33,669 bases of DNA from Streptomyces turgidiscabies Car8 (lineage in GTDB: Bacteria > Actinomycetota > Actinomycetes > Streptomycetales > Streptomycetaceae). Shown in pieces: positions 23,166-31,736 of the stretch. Location of the stretch: positions 1 through 33,669 of the forward strand of contig NZ_AEJB01000093.1 of the NCBI RefSeq assembly GCF_000331005.1, read 5' to 3'. Below the pieces are notes generated by a model, which was not told the origin of the DNA, made no database searches, and saw only the letters and a program-made list of their open reading frames with translations. The translations under genes were made by a program, and so were the position numbers. The stretch's first letter is position 1, and the number at the start of each line of letters is the position of its first letter.

Positions 23166-24613
23166 CGGTCCCAGTCGACGGTGAAGACGTTGGCGATCTC
23201 GCTGGGGAGCGACGGCGGGACGGTGATGTGGATCCTTCCGTCCCGGCGCGTCCACCTCAGGCTGCCGCTCCCGCCCAGCAGCCTGATGCGCGAAGTGGCG
23301 CTGATCGGGATGTCACCCGGTATCGAGAGGGTGCCGCTGGGCGCACCCAGCACGATGACGTTGAACTTGCCCGGGGAGACGGTGTAGCGGATGCCGAGCG
23401 CGCTGCCCTCCTCCTCGGCCCGTACCCAGGGCGTCGAGCCGTAGACCGCGGGGCCGTTGACCTTCAGCCAGGCGCCGATGTCCCGCAGCCGCTCCTGCAT
23501 GATCTCGGGAATCGTGCCGTCCGGCCTCGGACCGATGTTCAGCAGCAGGTTGCCGTTCTTGCTGACCACGTCGGCGAGCAGCCGGACCAGGAACTCGGAG
23601 GTCTTGTAGTCCTCGTCCGGCTCGTGCCTGTTGTAGCCCCAGGAGTAACCCATCGTCATGCAGCACTCCCACTTCTGCGGGTCCATCGTGGGGTTGGCGC
23701 GCTGCTCGTACGTGGCGAAGTCGAAGTGGGTGTCGAACCGGTCGTTGATCACCACACCCTTGGGGTGCCTGCGGTTCTTGGCCTGGTTGTAGTAGTGGGC
23801 CATGGGTTCCTCGCTGCGCCACGGCGGGTTGCCGTCGGGCCGGAACCACTGACCGTCCGCCCACAGCAGCTCCGGGTCGTAGCGGTCGATGATCTCGTAC
23901 AGCTGCTTGAGTTCGTAGTCACCGACGTAGTCCTGGACAGGCTTGTAGCCGGTCAGCGGGATCTCCTCGTCGGTGTAGAAGTTACGCATCGGGCGCCCGA
24001 TCGCCGGGTTGAAGTACTCGCCGAGCGAGTAGTACAGACCCGGCCGCACAGTGCCACGCCGGCGGGCGGCGGCCATCAGCTCGCCGACGAGGTCCCGCTT
24101 CGGGCCGTACGCGACCGAGTGACGGTTCGTCACCTTGCTCGGGTAGAGGGCGAATCCGTCGTGGTGCTTGCTGGTCAGCGCGAAGTACTCGGCGCCCGCC
24201 TGCTCGAACAGCCGCACCCAGGAGTCGGGATCGTACTTCTCGGCCCTGAACTGAGGTATGAAGTCGTCGTAGGTGACGTCCTCGCCGTAGGTGTCGCGGT
24301 GGTACTTCCACTCGGCACTGTCCTTGAAGCTCTGGTACCACAGGTACCACTCGGAGGCGCTTCTCGGCGTCCCGCCGCCGATCACCGAGTAGACGCCCCA
24401 GTGCACGAAGATGCCGAACTTGGCGTCCTTGTACCAGCGCGGCACCGGGTGGGTGTCGAGGGATGCCATGGTGGGCCGGTAGTCGGGGATCCCGGTTCCG
24501 CTCCCGGTGAGCGTCGGGCCGGTGAGGGCTTCGGCGGTCCCGGGCGGGGCCAGGAGCACGGCGCCGCCGACGGCCGCGGCCGTGGTCATGAAGTGCCTGC
24601 GGTTGACTGCCAT
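23162..24613 (-). CDS. GH29 alpha-L-fucosidase, secreted
   Basis: This 483-residue retaining fucosidase has a Tat-like signal (VNRRHFMTTAAAVGGAVLLAPPGTAEA). The GH29 barrel starts at about residue 58: WYKDAKFGIFVHWGVYSV (60-77), EYFALTSKHHDGFALYPSKVT (142-162), GLYYSLGEYF (192-201). The catalytic nucleophile is Asp253 in ELLWADGQWF. NGNLLLNIGPRPDGTIPE marks the end of the barrel, and a small C-terminal beta domain ends VFTVDWDR. The ATG has GAGAGG seven bases upstream, and the gene starts 11 bases after the SGNH gene. The stop overlaps the next gene (GTGA). Together with GH95 it could remove fucose of different linkages (1,3/1,4 against 1,2); the linkage is inferred from family trends. Confidence 0.93.
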   Translation of the reverse strand: MAVNRRHFMTTAAAVGGAVLLAPPGTAEALTGPTLTGSGTGIPDYRPTMASLDTHPVPRWYKDAKFGIFVHWGVYSVIGGGTPRSASEWYLWYQSFKDSAEWKYHRDTYGEDVTYDDFIPQFRAEKYDPDSWVRLFEQAGAEYFALTSKHHDGFALYPSKVTNRHSVAYGPKRDLVGELMAAARRRGTVRPGLYYSLGEYFNPAIGRPMRNFYTDEEIPLTGYKPVQDYVGDYELKQLYEIIDRYDPELLWADGQWFRPDGNPPWRSEEPMAHYYNQAKNRRHPKGVVINDRFDTHFDFATYEQRANPTMDPQKWECCMTMGYSWGYNRHEPDEDYKTSEFLVRLLADVVSKNGNLLLNIGPRPDGTIPEIMQERLRDIGAWLKVNGPAVYGSTPWVRAEEEGSALGIRYTVSPGKFNVIVLGAPSGTLSIPGDIPISATSRIRLLGGSGSLRWTRRDGRIHITVPPSLPSEIANVFTVDWDR

Positions 24614-24624
24614 GGAGGTGCCTC

Positions 24625-26823
24625 TCACTTGGGGGAGGAGGAGAAGGAGTCGAAGACCGCGGTGGTGGTCTGGCCGGGGTAGTTGAGGTTGACGGCGCTC
24701 GCGACCATCCCCGCGTCGCCCACGCCGCCGCTCGCGGACGGCACGGTGGCGGTGGCGACCTGCTGCCAGGCGGTGCCGTCGGCACTGGCGTAGGCGGTGT
24801 ACGTGGCCCCGTCGCGGACGAGCCTCAGCCAGGCGGGATGGTAGGAGGAGCCGCCGCCGGCCCAGGTGTCGAGGCGGCCGTCGCCGTCGCTGTCGGTGAG
24901 GAACTCCAGGCCGAACTGTGCGGACATGGTCAGTACGGCGTAGCCGCCCTTCCCGGGCGCCGTCAGGTCGTTGGCGACGGCGATCCCGGCCTTGGCGGAG
25001 GGCCCACTGCCGGTCTGCGCGACGACCCGTGCCGTCACGGAACCCGAGGAGGGCGCGGCGCCGGGCAGATAGACGGCGGCCTTCTCGTCCTTCCAGCCGG
25101 ACAGGTCCTGGCCGCCCGCCCAGATGGCGAACTGGCCGCCGTTCTGCGCGTATCGGGCATCGTCGGCGGTCGCGGCCGTCCGGTACGGCGCCTTCACACC
25201 GGAGGGGACAGGAGTGACTGTGGCGTCCACCTCGTCGGTGTCCGACCGCCGCTTGCCGCCCTGGTCGTAGGAGCTGCGCACCACCAACGGGTGGGTGCCC
25301 CAAGCGGTTTCGGGCCCGGGGGAGACGGTCCAGGTGACGGTTGTGCTCTTCCCCGGGCCGAGGACGCGCAGGCGAGCACCTCCCGCCGGTTCGGCGGACC
25401 AGCCCGCCGGGAGATCCAGCCGGGTACGGACGTCGGTGACCGCCGAGCGGCCGTCGTTGGTCAGGGTCGCCGTGATCCTCGTGCCTTGGCCGCCGGCCTG
25501 CAGACTCGGCCGGTACGGGGTGAGGCGGACACGGGTCGAGGGGCAGCCGCGCGCCACCCGCAGACCGGGCAGGTCGACGGCGTCGGCGAACGCCTTCATC
25601 CCGGTGTCGTTGGGATGCAGATGGTCGCCCGAATCGAACGCGGCGGCATATCGGGTGGGGTCGTCAGGGTTCCGTACCGCCCGGTCGAAGTCGGCGAACC
25701 CGTCGAGGACGCCGCCGGAGTCCCGGACGAATGAGTTGACCTTCTGCCGGTCGGCTTCCTTGGCCTCCGTCCACCAGTCGCCCCAGCCTCGGTACGGGAC
25801 GACGGTCGCGCCGATCAGCCGCAGCCCGCGGGCGTGCACGCGCCGGGCGATCTCCTTGATGCCGTCGATCACCTGGTCGCCGGTGGCGCCGCCCCAGCTG
25901 AGGTCGTTGACACCCTCGAACAGGACCACCGTCCGGGCGTTCGGCTGGGTCAGGACATCGCGCTCCAGCCGTTCGAGCGCCGACGGGTTGCCGTCCGTGC
26001 CGGCGGTGATCCGGTTGCCGCTGATGCCCTCGTTCATTACTCCGGCGGTGGTGGAGCAGCTGGCCAGCCGGGCCGCCAGGTAGTCGGGCCAGCGCCGGTC
26101 GGTGTTCGCCGTGGACGACGCGCCGTCGGTGATCGAGTCGCCGAGCGCGACGACGGAACCGGCCGCGCTGCCGCCCCGTACATCGACACCGGTCAGGAAC
26201 GGGAACGTGGAGTCGGTACGGGTGAAGGCGGTCCCGGCGGGATCCCCGGCGTGGTCGCCGCCGCCGTCGGGCGTCCAGTAGACGGTCTGGAGGCCCATCC
26301 AGTGCTGGCTGATGTGGGTGAGCCGGCCCGGAAAGTACAGGCTGACCACCACGCTGCTCCGGGCGGGCACCGAGAGCCGGACCTGGTCGCTCGCCACCTG
26401 CCCGCCGGCCGGGATCGTCACGGCGCTCTTCCCGCCGAAGCTGAGCCTTCGCGGCTTCGTGACCGCGCTGCTGCCGCCGCTGCCGCTGTCGGCGAGTCCG
26501 ACCGTCGCGTGCCCGATGGTCACCGGCTCGGTGGTGAAACCGTTGGTCAGCCGGATGCGCACGCTCGACCCGCCCGCGCTCACCCGCACGGGAATCCGTA
26601 CGGTCACCTCCGAGGTGCCCGGGTCGTACGCGGCGTGCTGGGCGGTCGCCCAGGTTCCCGTCCACTGCTGGGTGTGCCGCGTCGTCTGTTGCGTCTGCTG
26701 TGCCGCTTGCGCTGTCGCGGTGGGGGCCGGGAGCAGTAGTCCGGCCAGCAAGGCGATCATGGCCGTAACCAGGGCCGCCGCCGGTCTTCTTCTGCGTCCG
26801 GCAACTCCGATAACTCCGAGCAC
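24625..26823 (-). CDS. SGNH hydrolase with C-terminal accessory modules, secreted
   Basis: This 732-residue protein has an N-terminal signal (RRRRPAAALVTAMIALLAGLLLPAPTATA). A beta domain follows (about 60-205), then an SGNH/GDSL esterase domain (about 220-425) with GDSITDG (Ser nucleophile), GISGNRI, FEGVNDLSW (Asn) and SGDHLHPN (Asp/His). A NEW3-type domain (about 435-535) and a concanavalin-like module (about 545-730) complete it. Such enzymes remove acetyl or other acyl groups from sugars, or act on lipids. The setting in a glycosidase operon favours carbohydrate deacetylation. The start is GTG with AGGAGG upstream, 12 bases after the previous gene. It appears to be an expanded paralogue of that gene. 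Confidence 0.9.
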   Translation of the reverse strand: MLGVIGVAGRRRRPAAALVTAMIALLAGLLLPAPTATAQAAQQTQQTTRHTQQWTGTWATAQHAAYDPGTSEVTVRIPVRVSAGGSSVRIRLTNGFTTEPVTIGHATVGLADSGSGGSSAVTKPRRLSFGGKSAVTIPAGGQVASDQVRLSVPARSSVVVSLYFPGRLTHISQHWMGLQTVYWTPDGGGDHAGDPAGTAFTRTDSTFPFLTGVDVRGGSAAGSVVALGDSITDGASSTANTDRRWPDYLAARLASCSTTAGVMNEGISGNRITAGTDGNPSALERLERDVLTQPNARTVVLFEGVNDLSWGGATGDQVIDGIKEIARRVHARGLRLIGATVVPYRGWGDWWTEAKEADRQKVNSFVRDSGGVLDGFADFDRAVRNPDDPTRYAAAFDSGDHLHPNDTGMKAFADAVDLPGLRVARGCPSTRVRLTPYRPSLQAGGQGTRITATLTNDGRSAVTDVRTRLDLPAGWSAEPAGGARLRVLGPGKSTTVTWTVSPGPETAWGTHPLVVRSSYDQGGKRRSDTDEVDATVTPVPSGVKAPYRTAATADDARYAQNGGQFAIWAGGQDLSGWKDEKAAVYLPGAAPSSGSVTARVVAQTGSGPSAKAGIAVANDLTAPGKGGYAVLTMSAQFGLEFLTDSDGDGRLDTWAGGGSSYHPAWLRLVRDGATYTAYASADGTAWQQVATATVPSASGGVGDAGMVASAVNLNYPGQTTTAVFDSFSSSPK
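24854..24987 (+). repeat. Direct repeat copy 2 (concanavalin-like module)
   Basis: This is the partner of 22441-22574, inside the C-terminus of the larger SGNH hydrolase gene. The high DNA identity confined to this block suggests recent duplication or gene conversion. Recombination between the copies would delete GH29. Confidence 0.8.
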
Positions 26824-26835
26824 TACTGGTCCTCC

Positions 26836-28068
26836 TCAGGAGCAGCCGCGGCCGAGGCCGAGCGAGGTCAGATCGATGGAGTCGGCGAACGCCTTCATGC
26901 CGGCGTCGCTGGGATGCAGATGGTCGCCCGAGTCGTACGCCGCGCCGAGCTTTCGTGGGTCCGCCGGGTCGCGTACCGCCCGGTCGAAGTCGGCGTAGTC
27001 GTCGAAGACGTGGGCGGAGTGCCGTACGAACGCGTTGACCTGCCGGCGCCGCGCCTCCGTCTCCTCGGTCCAACCGCCCCAGGTGAAGCCCATGTACGGG
27101 GTGATCGTGGCGCCGATGACCCGCATACCGCGCTGGTGGGCCCTGCGGGCGATGGTCTTCATCCCGGCGATGATCTGCTCGGCACTCGCCCCGCCGAGGT
27201 CGTTGATCCCCTCGAAGAGGATCAGGGTCCTGGCCCCCGGCTGGGACAGCACATCCCGTTCGAGACGGGCCGGCGCCGACGGGTTGGTCTGGGTCCCGGC
27301 GGTGATCCGGTTGCTGGTGATACCCGCGTTGAGCACCCCGGCGCCGGGCCGGCAGGCGTTCAGCCGCGCGGACAGCAGGTCGGGCCAGCGCCGGTTGGTG
27401 TCGGCTGTCGAGTAGGAGCCGTCGGTGATCGAGTCGCCGAGAGTCACCACCGCCCCCGCCCTGGGCGCGGTCACGTCGACGCCCGAGAGGAACGGCCAGC
27501 TCGTGGTGGTCCAGGTGAAGGCGTCACCGCCGGTGTCGGCGGCATGGTCACCGGCTCGGTAGTCCGTCCAGTACACGGTCTGCTGCGCCCACCAGTGGTC
27601 GGTGATGTGGGTGACCTGACCGGACAGGTAGAGGCTGACCACCAGGTCGGCACCGGCGGGCAGCGGGAACCGGACCGGGTCGCTGACCGCGGTGCCGCCC
27701 GCCGGGATCGTCACCTGGCGCTGCCCGCCGAATCGCACCTCGTACGGCCGCTTGACCGCGGAGCCGCCGTCGCGCAGCCCCACGGTCGCGTGACCGATCG
27801 TCACCGGCTGGGTGGCGTACGCGTTGGACAGCCGGACACGTACCCGGGAGCCGCCGACGCTGGTGCGCACCGGCATCCGTACCGTCACCTCGGACATCCC
27901 GGAGACTTCGTAGTGCTCGCTCGGAGCCGTCGCCCACGTGCCGGTCCAGCCGTGCCCATCGGCTCGCTGACCGGCTCCGGCGGGCGCCACGGGTCCCGCC
28001 ACCACGGCGGCCAGCGCCAGCAGCAGGGCCGCCAACCCGCTGCCGATCGAACGCATCCCGCCGCGCAT
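26836..28068 (-). CDS. SGNH hydrolase, secreted
   Basis: This 410-residue protein has a Sec signal (MRSIGSGLAALLLALAAVVAGPVAPAGA). An N-terminal beta domain (about 40-195) precedes the SGNH esterase domain, with GDSITDGSYS (Ser213), AGITSNRI, FEGINDLGG (Asn) and SGDHLHPS (Asp/His near residue 385). It is aligned over its whole length with the first part of the next SGNH gene, so the two are tandem paralogues; this one lacks the C-terminal modules. The likely role is removing ester groups that shield glycans from the exo-glycosidases. The ATG overlaps the GH35 stop by one base (TGATG). An alternative start is the internal ATG four codons on. Confidence 0.9.
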   Translation of the reverse strand: MRGGMRSIGSGLAALLLALAAVVAGPVAPAGAGQRADGHGWTGTWATAPSEHYEVSGMSEVTVRMPVRTSVGGSRVRVRLSNAYATQPVTIGHATVGLRDGGSAVKRPYEVRFGGQRQVTIPAGGTAVSDPVRFPLPAGADLVVSLYLSGQVTHITDHWWAQQTVYWTDYRAGDHAADTGGDAFTWTTTSWPFLSGVDVTAPRAGAVVTLGDSITDGSYSTADTNRRWPDLLSARLNACRPGAGVLNAGITSNRITAGTQTNPSAPARLERDVLSQPGARTLILFEGINDLGGASAEQIIAGMKTIARRAHQRGMRVIGATITPYMGFTWGGWTEETEARRRQVNAFVRHSAHVFDDYADFDRAVRDPADPRKLGAAYDSGDHLHPSDAGMKAFADSIDLTSLGLGRGCS

Positions 28069-31000
28069 CAGGAACCGCCCGCACAGGTCAACCCGGCGTC
28101 CGCCCAGTCCGCGTGGTCGCTGGAGACATCGCCGTTTCCGTCGACGACCAGGTCCAGCCAGCGGGCGCCGGACACGTCCACGTCGACGGTGGTTCCGCCG
28201 TCGGAGCCGGACACCACCGGGGTGGTGGCGAGGGTGCGGCCGTCCGCGACCACCTGGAAGGAGACGCTGCCGCCGTCACCGACCTCGTCGTCCAGCCCGG
28301 CGACGGCGGTGAACCGGGTGCAGCCTCCGCCCAGATAGACCCTGACCTGGCTGTTCGCGTGGACGCCGAGGCCCTTGCCGTAGGTGGTGCCGGCGATGGT
28401 GAGGGGTCGTCCGTCACCCGCCGCGGCCTCACCGTTGGACAGGTCCCTCTCGACCGGGCCCCACCCGTTGACCGCCTTGACCAGGGTCAGATCGCCGACG
28501 TACGCGTCCTTGGAGAGCCCCGGCGGCGGCACCTGCACGGCCCGCTCCCCGGTGACGCGCTTCGGCCGACCGGCCTGTTTCAGCTGGGCGGTAGCGGACA
28601 GCACGGCGTAGTGCACCGGGTCGGCGGGCGGGGTCACGGTGTAGACGGCGGTCACCGACGTGCCGGGCCGCACCCGGTCGAAGCCGGTGGCGCCGTCGGC
28701 GGTCGCGGTCCAGCCGTCCGGGACGGTCAGTGACACCTCGACGTCGCGGGCGGTGGGAGCGTTCTTCGGCACGGTGAGCGTGACGGGGACCTTGGTGGCC
28801 GTGCCGGTGCTCAGGAAGGGCTCGGCGTCCACCGTGATCCGCGCCCCCGGGGCGGGCATGGCGTACGTTTTCGCGTCGTACGAGGGCGCGGACACCGTGT
28901 TCACCTTGATGCCGCCGGCACTCGCGCCGAGGTCGACGAGCTTCACCGAACCGGGGCCCGCCGCCTTCCCGGTGGACCACACCGCCAAGGCGATGGTGTT
29001 GTCGCCCTGCTCGCGCAGGATGCCCTTGGGTACGACGAACCGAGTCTGGGGCCCGGTGGCGGGCAGATAGCGGCCGATCAGCCAGCCGTTGACGAAGATC
29101 TGCGCGCGGTACGCCGTGCTGCCACCCTCGGGCTCCGCCAGATCCAGCGCGAGCGCGTTGTCCTGACCCGTCGGCAGATCGAGCTTCGCGCCGGTGCGGT
29201 ACCACCGCACCCCGGGTTCCGTGGCCCCGGACCGGGCGGACGCGGACAGCGAGGTGCGCTTCCAGTCGCCGTCCGGGTATCCGGGCAGCGACCAGCCGGC
29301 CCGCTCCCCGTACAGCCCGCCGTTGTTGTAGGGACCCCGGACGGTGTCGACCGGGTTCTCGCCGCCGCTGCTGCCCTGGATCTTCCAGGTGAGGGTGGAG
29401 GCGCCGCCGATCACCTCCGCGCCGAGCAGTCCGCGCGGCTCCTTGGAGTAGTCGTGGCCCCATTCCTCGTTGTGGCCCGCGTTCTCGGCGAGGACGGCGA
29501 GCACGTTGTCACCGGCGTCCTTGAGCACGCCCGCCGGGATGCCGAAGGTGTGTGCGCCGTCGCCGGAGCCGCCGAGGTAGCGGCCGTTGAGCCAGACCGC
29601 GTACTGGCCGGTGGGACCGGTGTCGGCGTTCAGCGCGAGCGCGGTCGCCGCGCCGGTGGTCCTGAACCGGCCCCGGTACCAGACATCGCCGTGGTGGAAG
29701 CCGTACTCGTCCATCGCGAGCACCGGTAGCGAGCCGTTCAGCTCGGCGTTGGCGGCGGAGAGGCGGGCGGCGGTGGTCCAGGCGGAGTCGTCGAAGTCCC
29801 GGGCGGTCTCGGGGGCTTCCTCCTTGTACCTCCAGGTCGTCAGCGCGGGCAGCCGTACCGTGCGCGGCGCCTCGGTGACCGTAGTCCTGCGGCCGTTCCA
29901 GGTCGCCTTCTTCGCACTGGCGATGACCTCGATCTTCGCGGCCCCGGTGGAGTCACCGGTCAACCGGAGTGTGCCGCCCCTGACCTCCGCCGTACGGACC
30001 AGGGACGGGCCGCGTACCAGGACCGGTCCGTCGGCGGTGTCCTGCCGCCACCAGTGGGCGGTCTCGGCGACGTCGGCGATCAGCAGTTCCAGGCCGTTCA
30101 CCAGTACCCGGGCCAGGCCCTTGTGGGTGTAGTTCAGCCGCAGATCGCCGCGTTCGGCGTCCCACGTGGTGGTGACGTCACCGGCGAGCACCTTCACCTG
30201 GGGGCGCTTCGCGTACCGCAGCACGGTCTCGCCGGATTCGCCCGCACGCCCGTACAGCAGGGCCACCTCACGGTCGCCGATCGTGGCGTGCGTCATGATC
30301 TCCGAGGTGGAGTAGACGAGCCGCTGGTCGCCCAGGTCGTAGCCGGCGACGAGGAGCTTGGCGTCCCGGCCGTCGACGGTGATCGCGCCCCGCTGCGGCA
30401 CACGCGGATAGGCGCCGTCCGAGCCGGTCAGGGACAGAGTGGTCTCGTCCCTGTCCTTCACCCGGGTGTCCGCGTGCCGGACGGTGAAGAACTGGGTGCC
30501 GTCGTCGGGGTTGACGCGCCGGTCGATGCGCAGCGCCTCGTCGGACGGGACGGGTGCCTCGGCCTTGTCGGTCCGTGCCAGCGAGGAGACCGAGTTGACG
30601 AAGTACCCGAGCCGCTTGAACTCCTGGTATTTGTCCGTCAGTTGGCGGGACTCGTTGATCGGAGCGCCGTAGTCGTACGACGTGTAGACGGCGTTCGGGT
30701 CGGCGAGCCAGCCCCAGTTCGTGCCGCCGTACGTCATGTAGAAGGACTGACCGGAGACCCCGGCGGCGATGTTCATCTTGCTGAACACCCGGGTGAAATC
30801 ACTGCCGGTGAGCTTCGCGCAGTCCTGGTAACCGGTGCCGCCCCACGGGTCGAAGGCGCCGCCCTGAGCCTCCGGAATGATCAGCGGTGACTCGGGCTTC
30901 CAGTCGTTGACGTAGGAGTAGTCGGGCAGGTTCTTCCAGACGTCCGGGTCCTTGCAGTCGAAGCCCTGCGGATACGCGTCGAAGCCGTAGATGTCGGGGG

Positions 31001-31736
31001 CGCCCTTGCCGCTCACCCAGTTCCGGTTGGCGCCACCGTCGTTGACGAAGGTCGGCACGTCGATGCCGTCCTCCTTCGCCCAGTCGATGAGCGTCTGCAT
31101 GTAGTCGGCGTCGTGGCGTCCGCCCTGGTACTCGTTCTCGACCTGATACAGAATCACCGAGCCGGTGCCGCGCGTGAGTTGATGGCGCGCGATGATCGGA
31201 TTGATCCGGCTCATCCACTCCCGGGCGTCCTTCAGATACCCCTCCTCGGAGGTACGGTTCACGCCCGCGCGGGTCTTGCGCCATGCCGGTAAGCCGCCGC
31301 CGGACACCTCGGCGTTGATGTAGGGGCCGGGCCGCGCGACGACGTACAGTCCGGCGCGCTCGGCCTCGTCGAGCAGCCGCTCCACGTCACGGACGCCGGT
31401 GAAGTCGTACGAGCCCGGCTTCGCGGAGTGATAGCCCCAGTCGAAGTAGAGCGAGACGGCGTTGAACCCGCCCGCCTTGATCTTCTGCAGCACGTCGCGC
31501 CAGGCGTCCGGGCTGGGCAGCCGGAAGTAGTGGAACTCGGCACCCCAGATGTACAGCGGTTTGCCGTCGACCTGCACGGCGTACTGGTCGTAGGTGACCG
31601 TGTGCCGGTTCGCCGTAACGGGCGCGGTCCGCGCTGGTGATACGGCCGCGCCGACGACCGGAGCGCCCAGGGACGTGGCGGCCAGCACCGAGGCGAGCAG
31701 CAGCGATCTCATATGCCCTCGCACATGGCCGCTCAT
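28068..31736 (-). CDS. GH35 beta-galactosidase, secreted, multidomain
   Basis: This 1222-residue retaining beta-galactosidase has a signal peptide after a short N-terminus (MRSLLLASVLAATSLGAPVVGAA). The GH35 barrel runs from about 45 to 380, with WGAEFHYFRLP (64-74), YVVARPGPYINAEVSGGG (131-148), the acid/base motif YQVENEYQ (197-204) and the nucleophile Glu289 in LIIPEAQGG. Several beta-galactosidase jelly-roll domains follow, including YAVWLNGRYLG and AQIFVNGWLIGRY. A NEW3-type domain (about 985-1075) and a C-terminal NPCBM domain (about 1090-1220: TYGKGLGVHANSQVRVYLGGGCTRFTAVAGLDDEVG) end the protein. The ATG overlaps the GH123-like stop (ATGA) and has AGGGG upstream. NPCBM suggests galactose-rich glycan binding. 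Confidence 0.93.
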   Translation of the reverse strand: MSGHVRGHMRSLLLASVLAATSLGAPVVGAAVSPARTAPVTANRHTVTYDQYAVQVDGKPLYIWGAEFHYFRLPSPDAWRDVLQKIKAGGFNAVSLYFDWGYHSAKPGSYDFTGVRDVERLLDEAERAGLYVVARPGPYINAEVSGGGLPAWRKTRAGVNRTSEEGYLKDAREWMSRINPIIARHQLTRGTGSVILYQVENEYQGGRHDADYMQTLIDWAKEDGIDVPTFVNDGGANRNWVSGKGAPDIYGFDAYPQGFDCKDPDVWKNLPDYSYVNDWKPESPLIIPEAQGGAFDPWGGTGYQDCAKLTGSDFTRVFSKMNIAAGVSGQSFYMTYGGTNWGWLADPNAVYTSYDYGAPINESRQLTDKYQEFKRLGYFVNSVSSLARTDKAEAPVPSDEALRIDRRVNPDDGTQFFTVRHADTRVKDRDETTLSLTGSDGAYPRVPQRGAITVDGRDAKLLVAGYDLGDQRLVYSTSEIMTHATIGDREVALLYGRAGESGETVLRYAKRPQVKVLAGDVTTTWDAERGDLRLNYTHKGLARVLVNGLELLIADVAETAHWWRQDTADGPVLVRGPSLVRTAEVRGGTLRLTGDSTGAAKIEVIASAKKATWNGRRTTVTEAPRTVRLPALTTWRYKEEAPETARDFDDSAWTTAARLSAANAELNGSLPVLAMDEYGFHHGDVWYRGRFRTTGAATALALNADTGPTGQYAVWLNGRYLGGSGDGAHTFGIPAGVLKDAGDNVLAVLAENAGHNEEWGHDYSKEPRGLLGAEVIGGASTLTWKIQGSSGGENPVDTVRGPYNNGGLYGERAGWSLPGYPDGDWKRTSLSASARSGATEPGVRWYRTGAKLDLPTGQDNALALDLAEPEGGSTAYRAQIFVNGWLIGRYLPATGPQTRFVVPKGILREQGDNTIALAVWSTGKAAGPGSVKLVDLGASAGGIKVNTVSAPSYDAKTYAMPAPGARITVDAEPFLSTGTATKVPVTLTVPKNAPTARDVEVSLTVPDGWTATADGATGFDRVRPGTSVTAVYTVTPPADPVHYAVLSATAQLKQAGRPKRVTGERAVQVPPPGLSKDAYVGDLTLVKAVNGWGPVERDLSNGEAAAGDGRPLTIAGTTYGKGLGVHANSQVRVYLGGGCTRFTAVAGLDDEVGDGGSVSFQVVADGRTLATTPVVSGSDGGTTVDVDVSGARWLDLVVDGNGDVSSDHADWADAGLTCAGGS

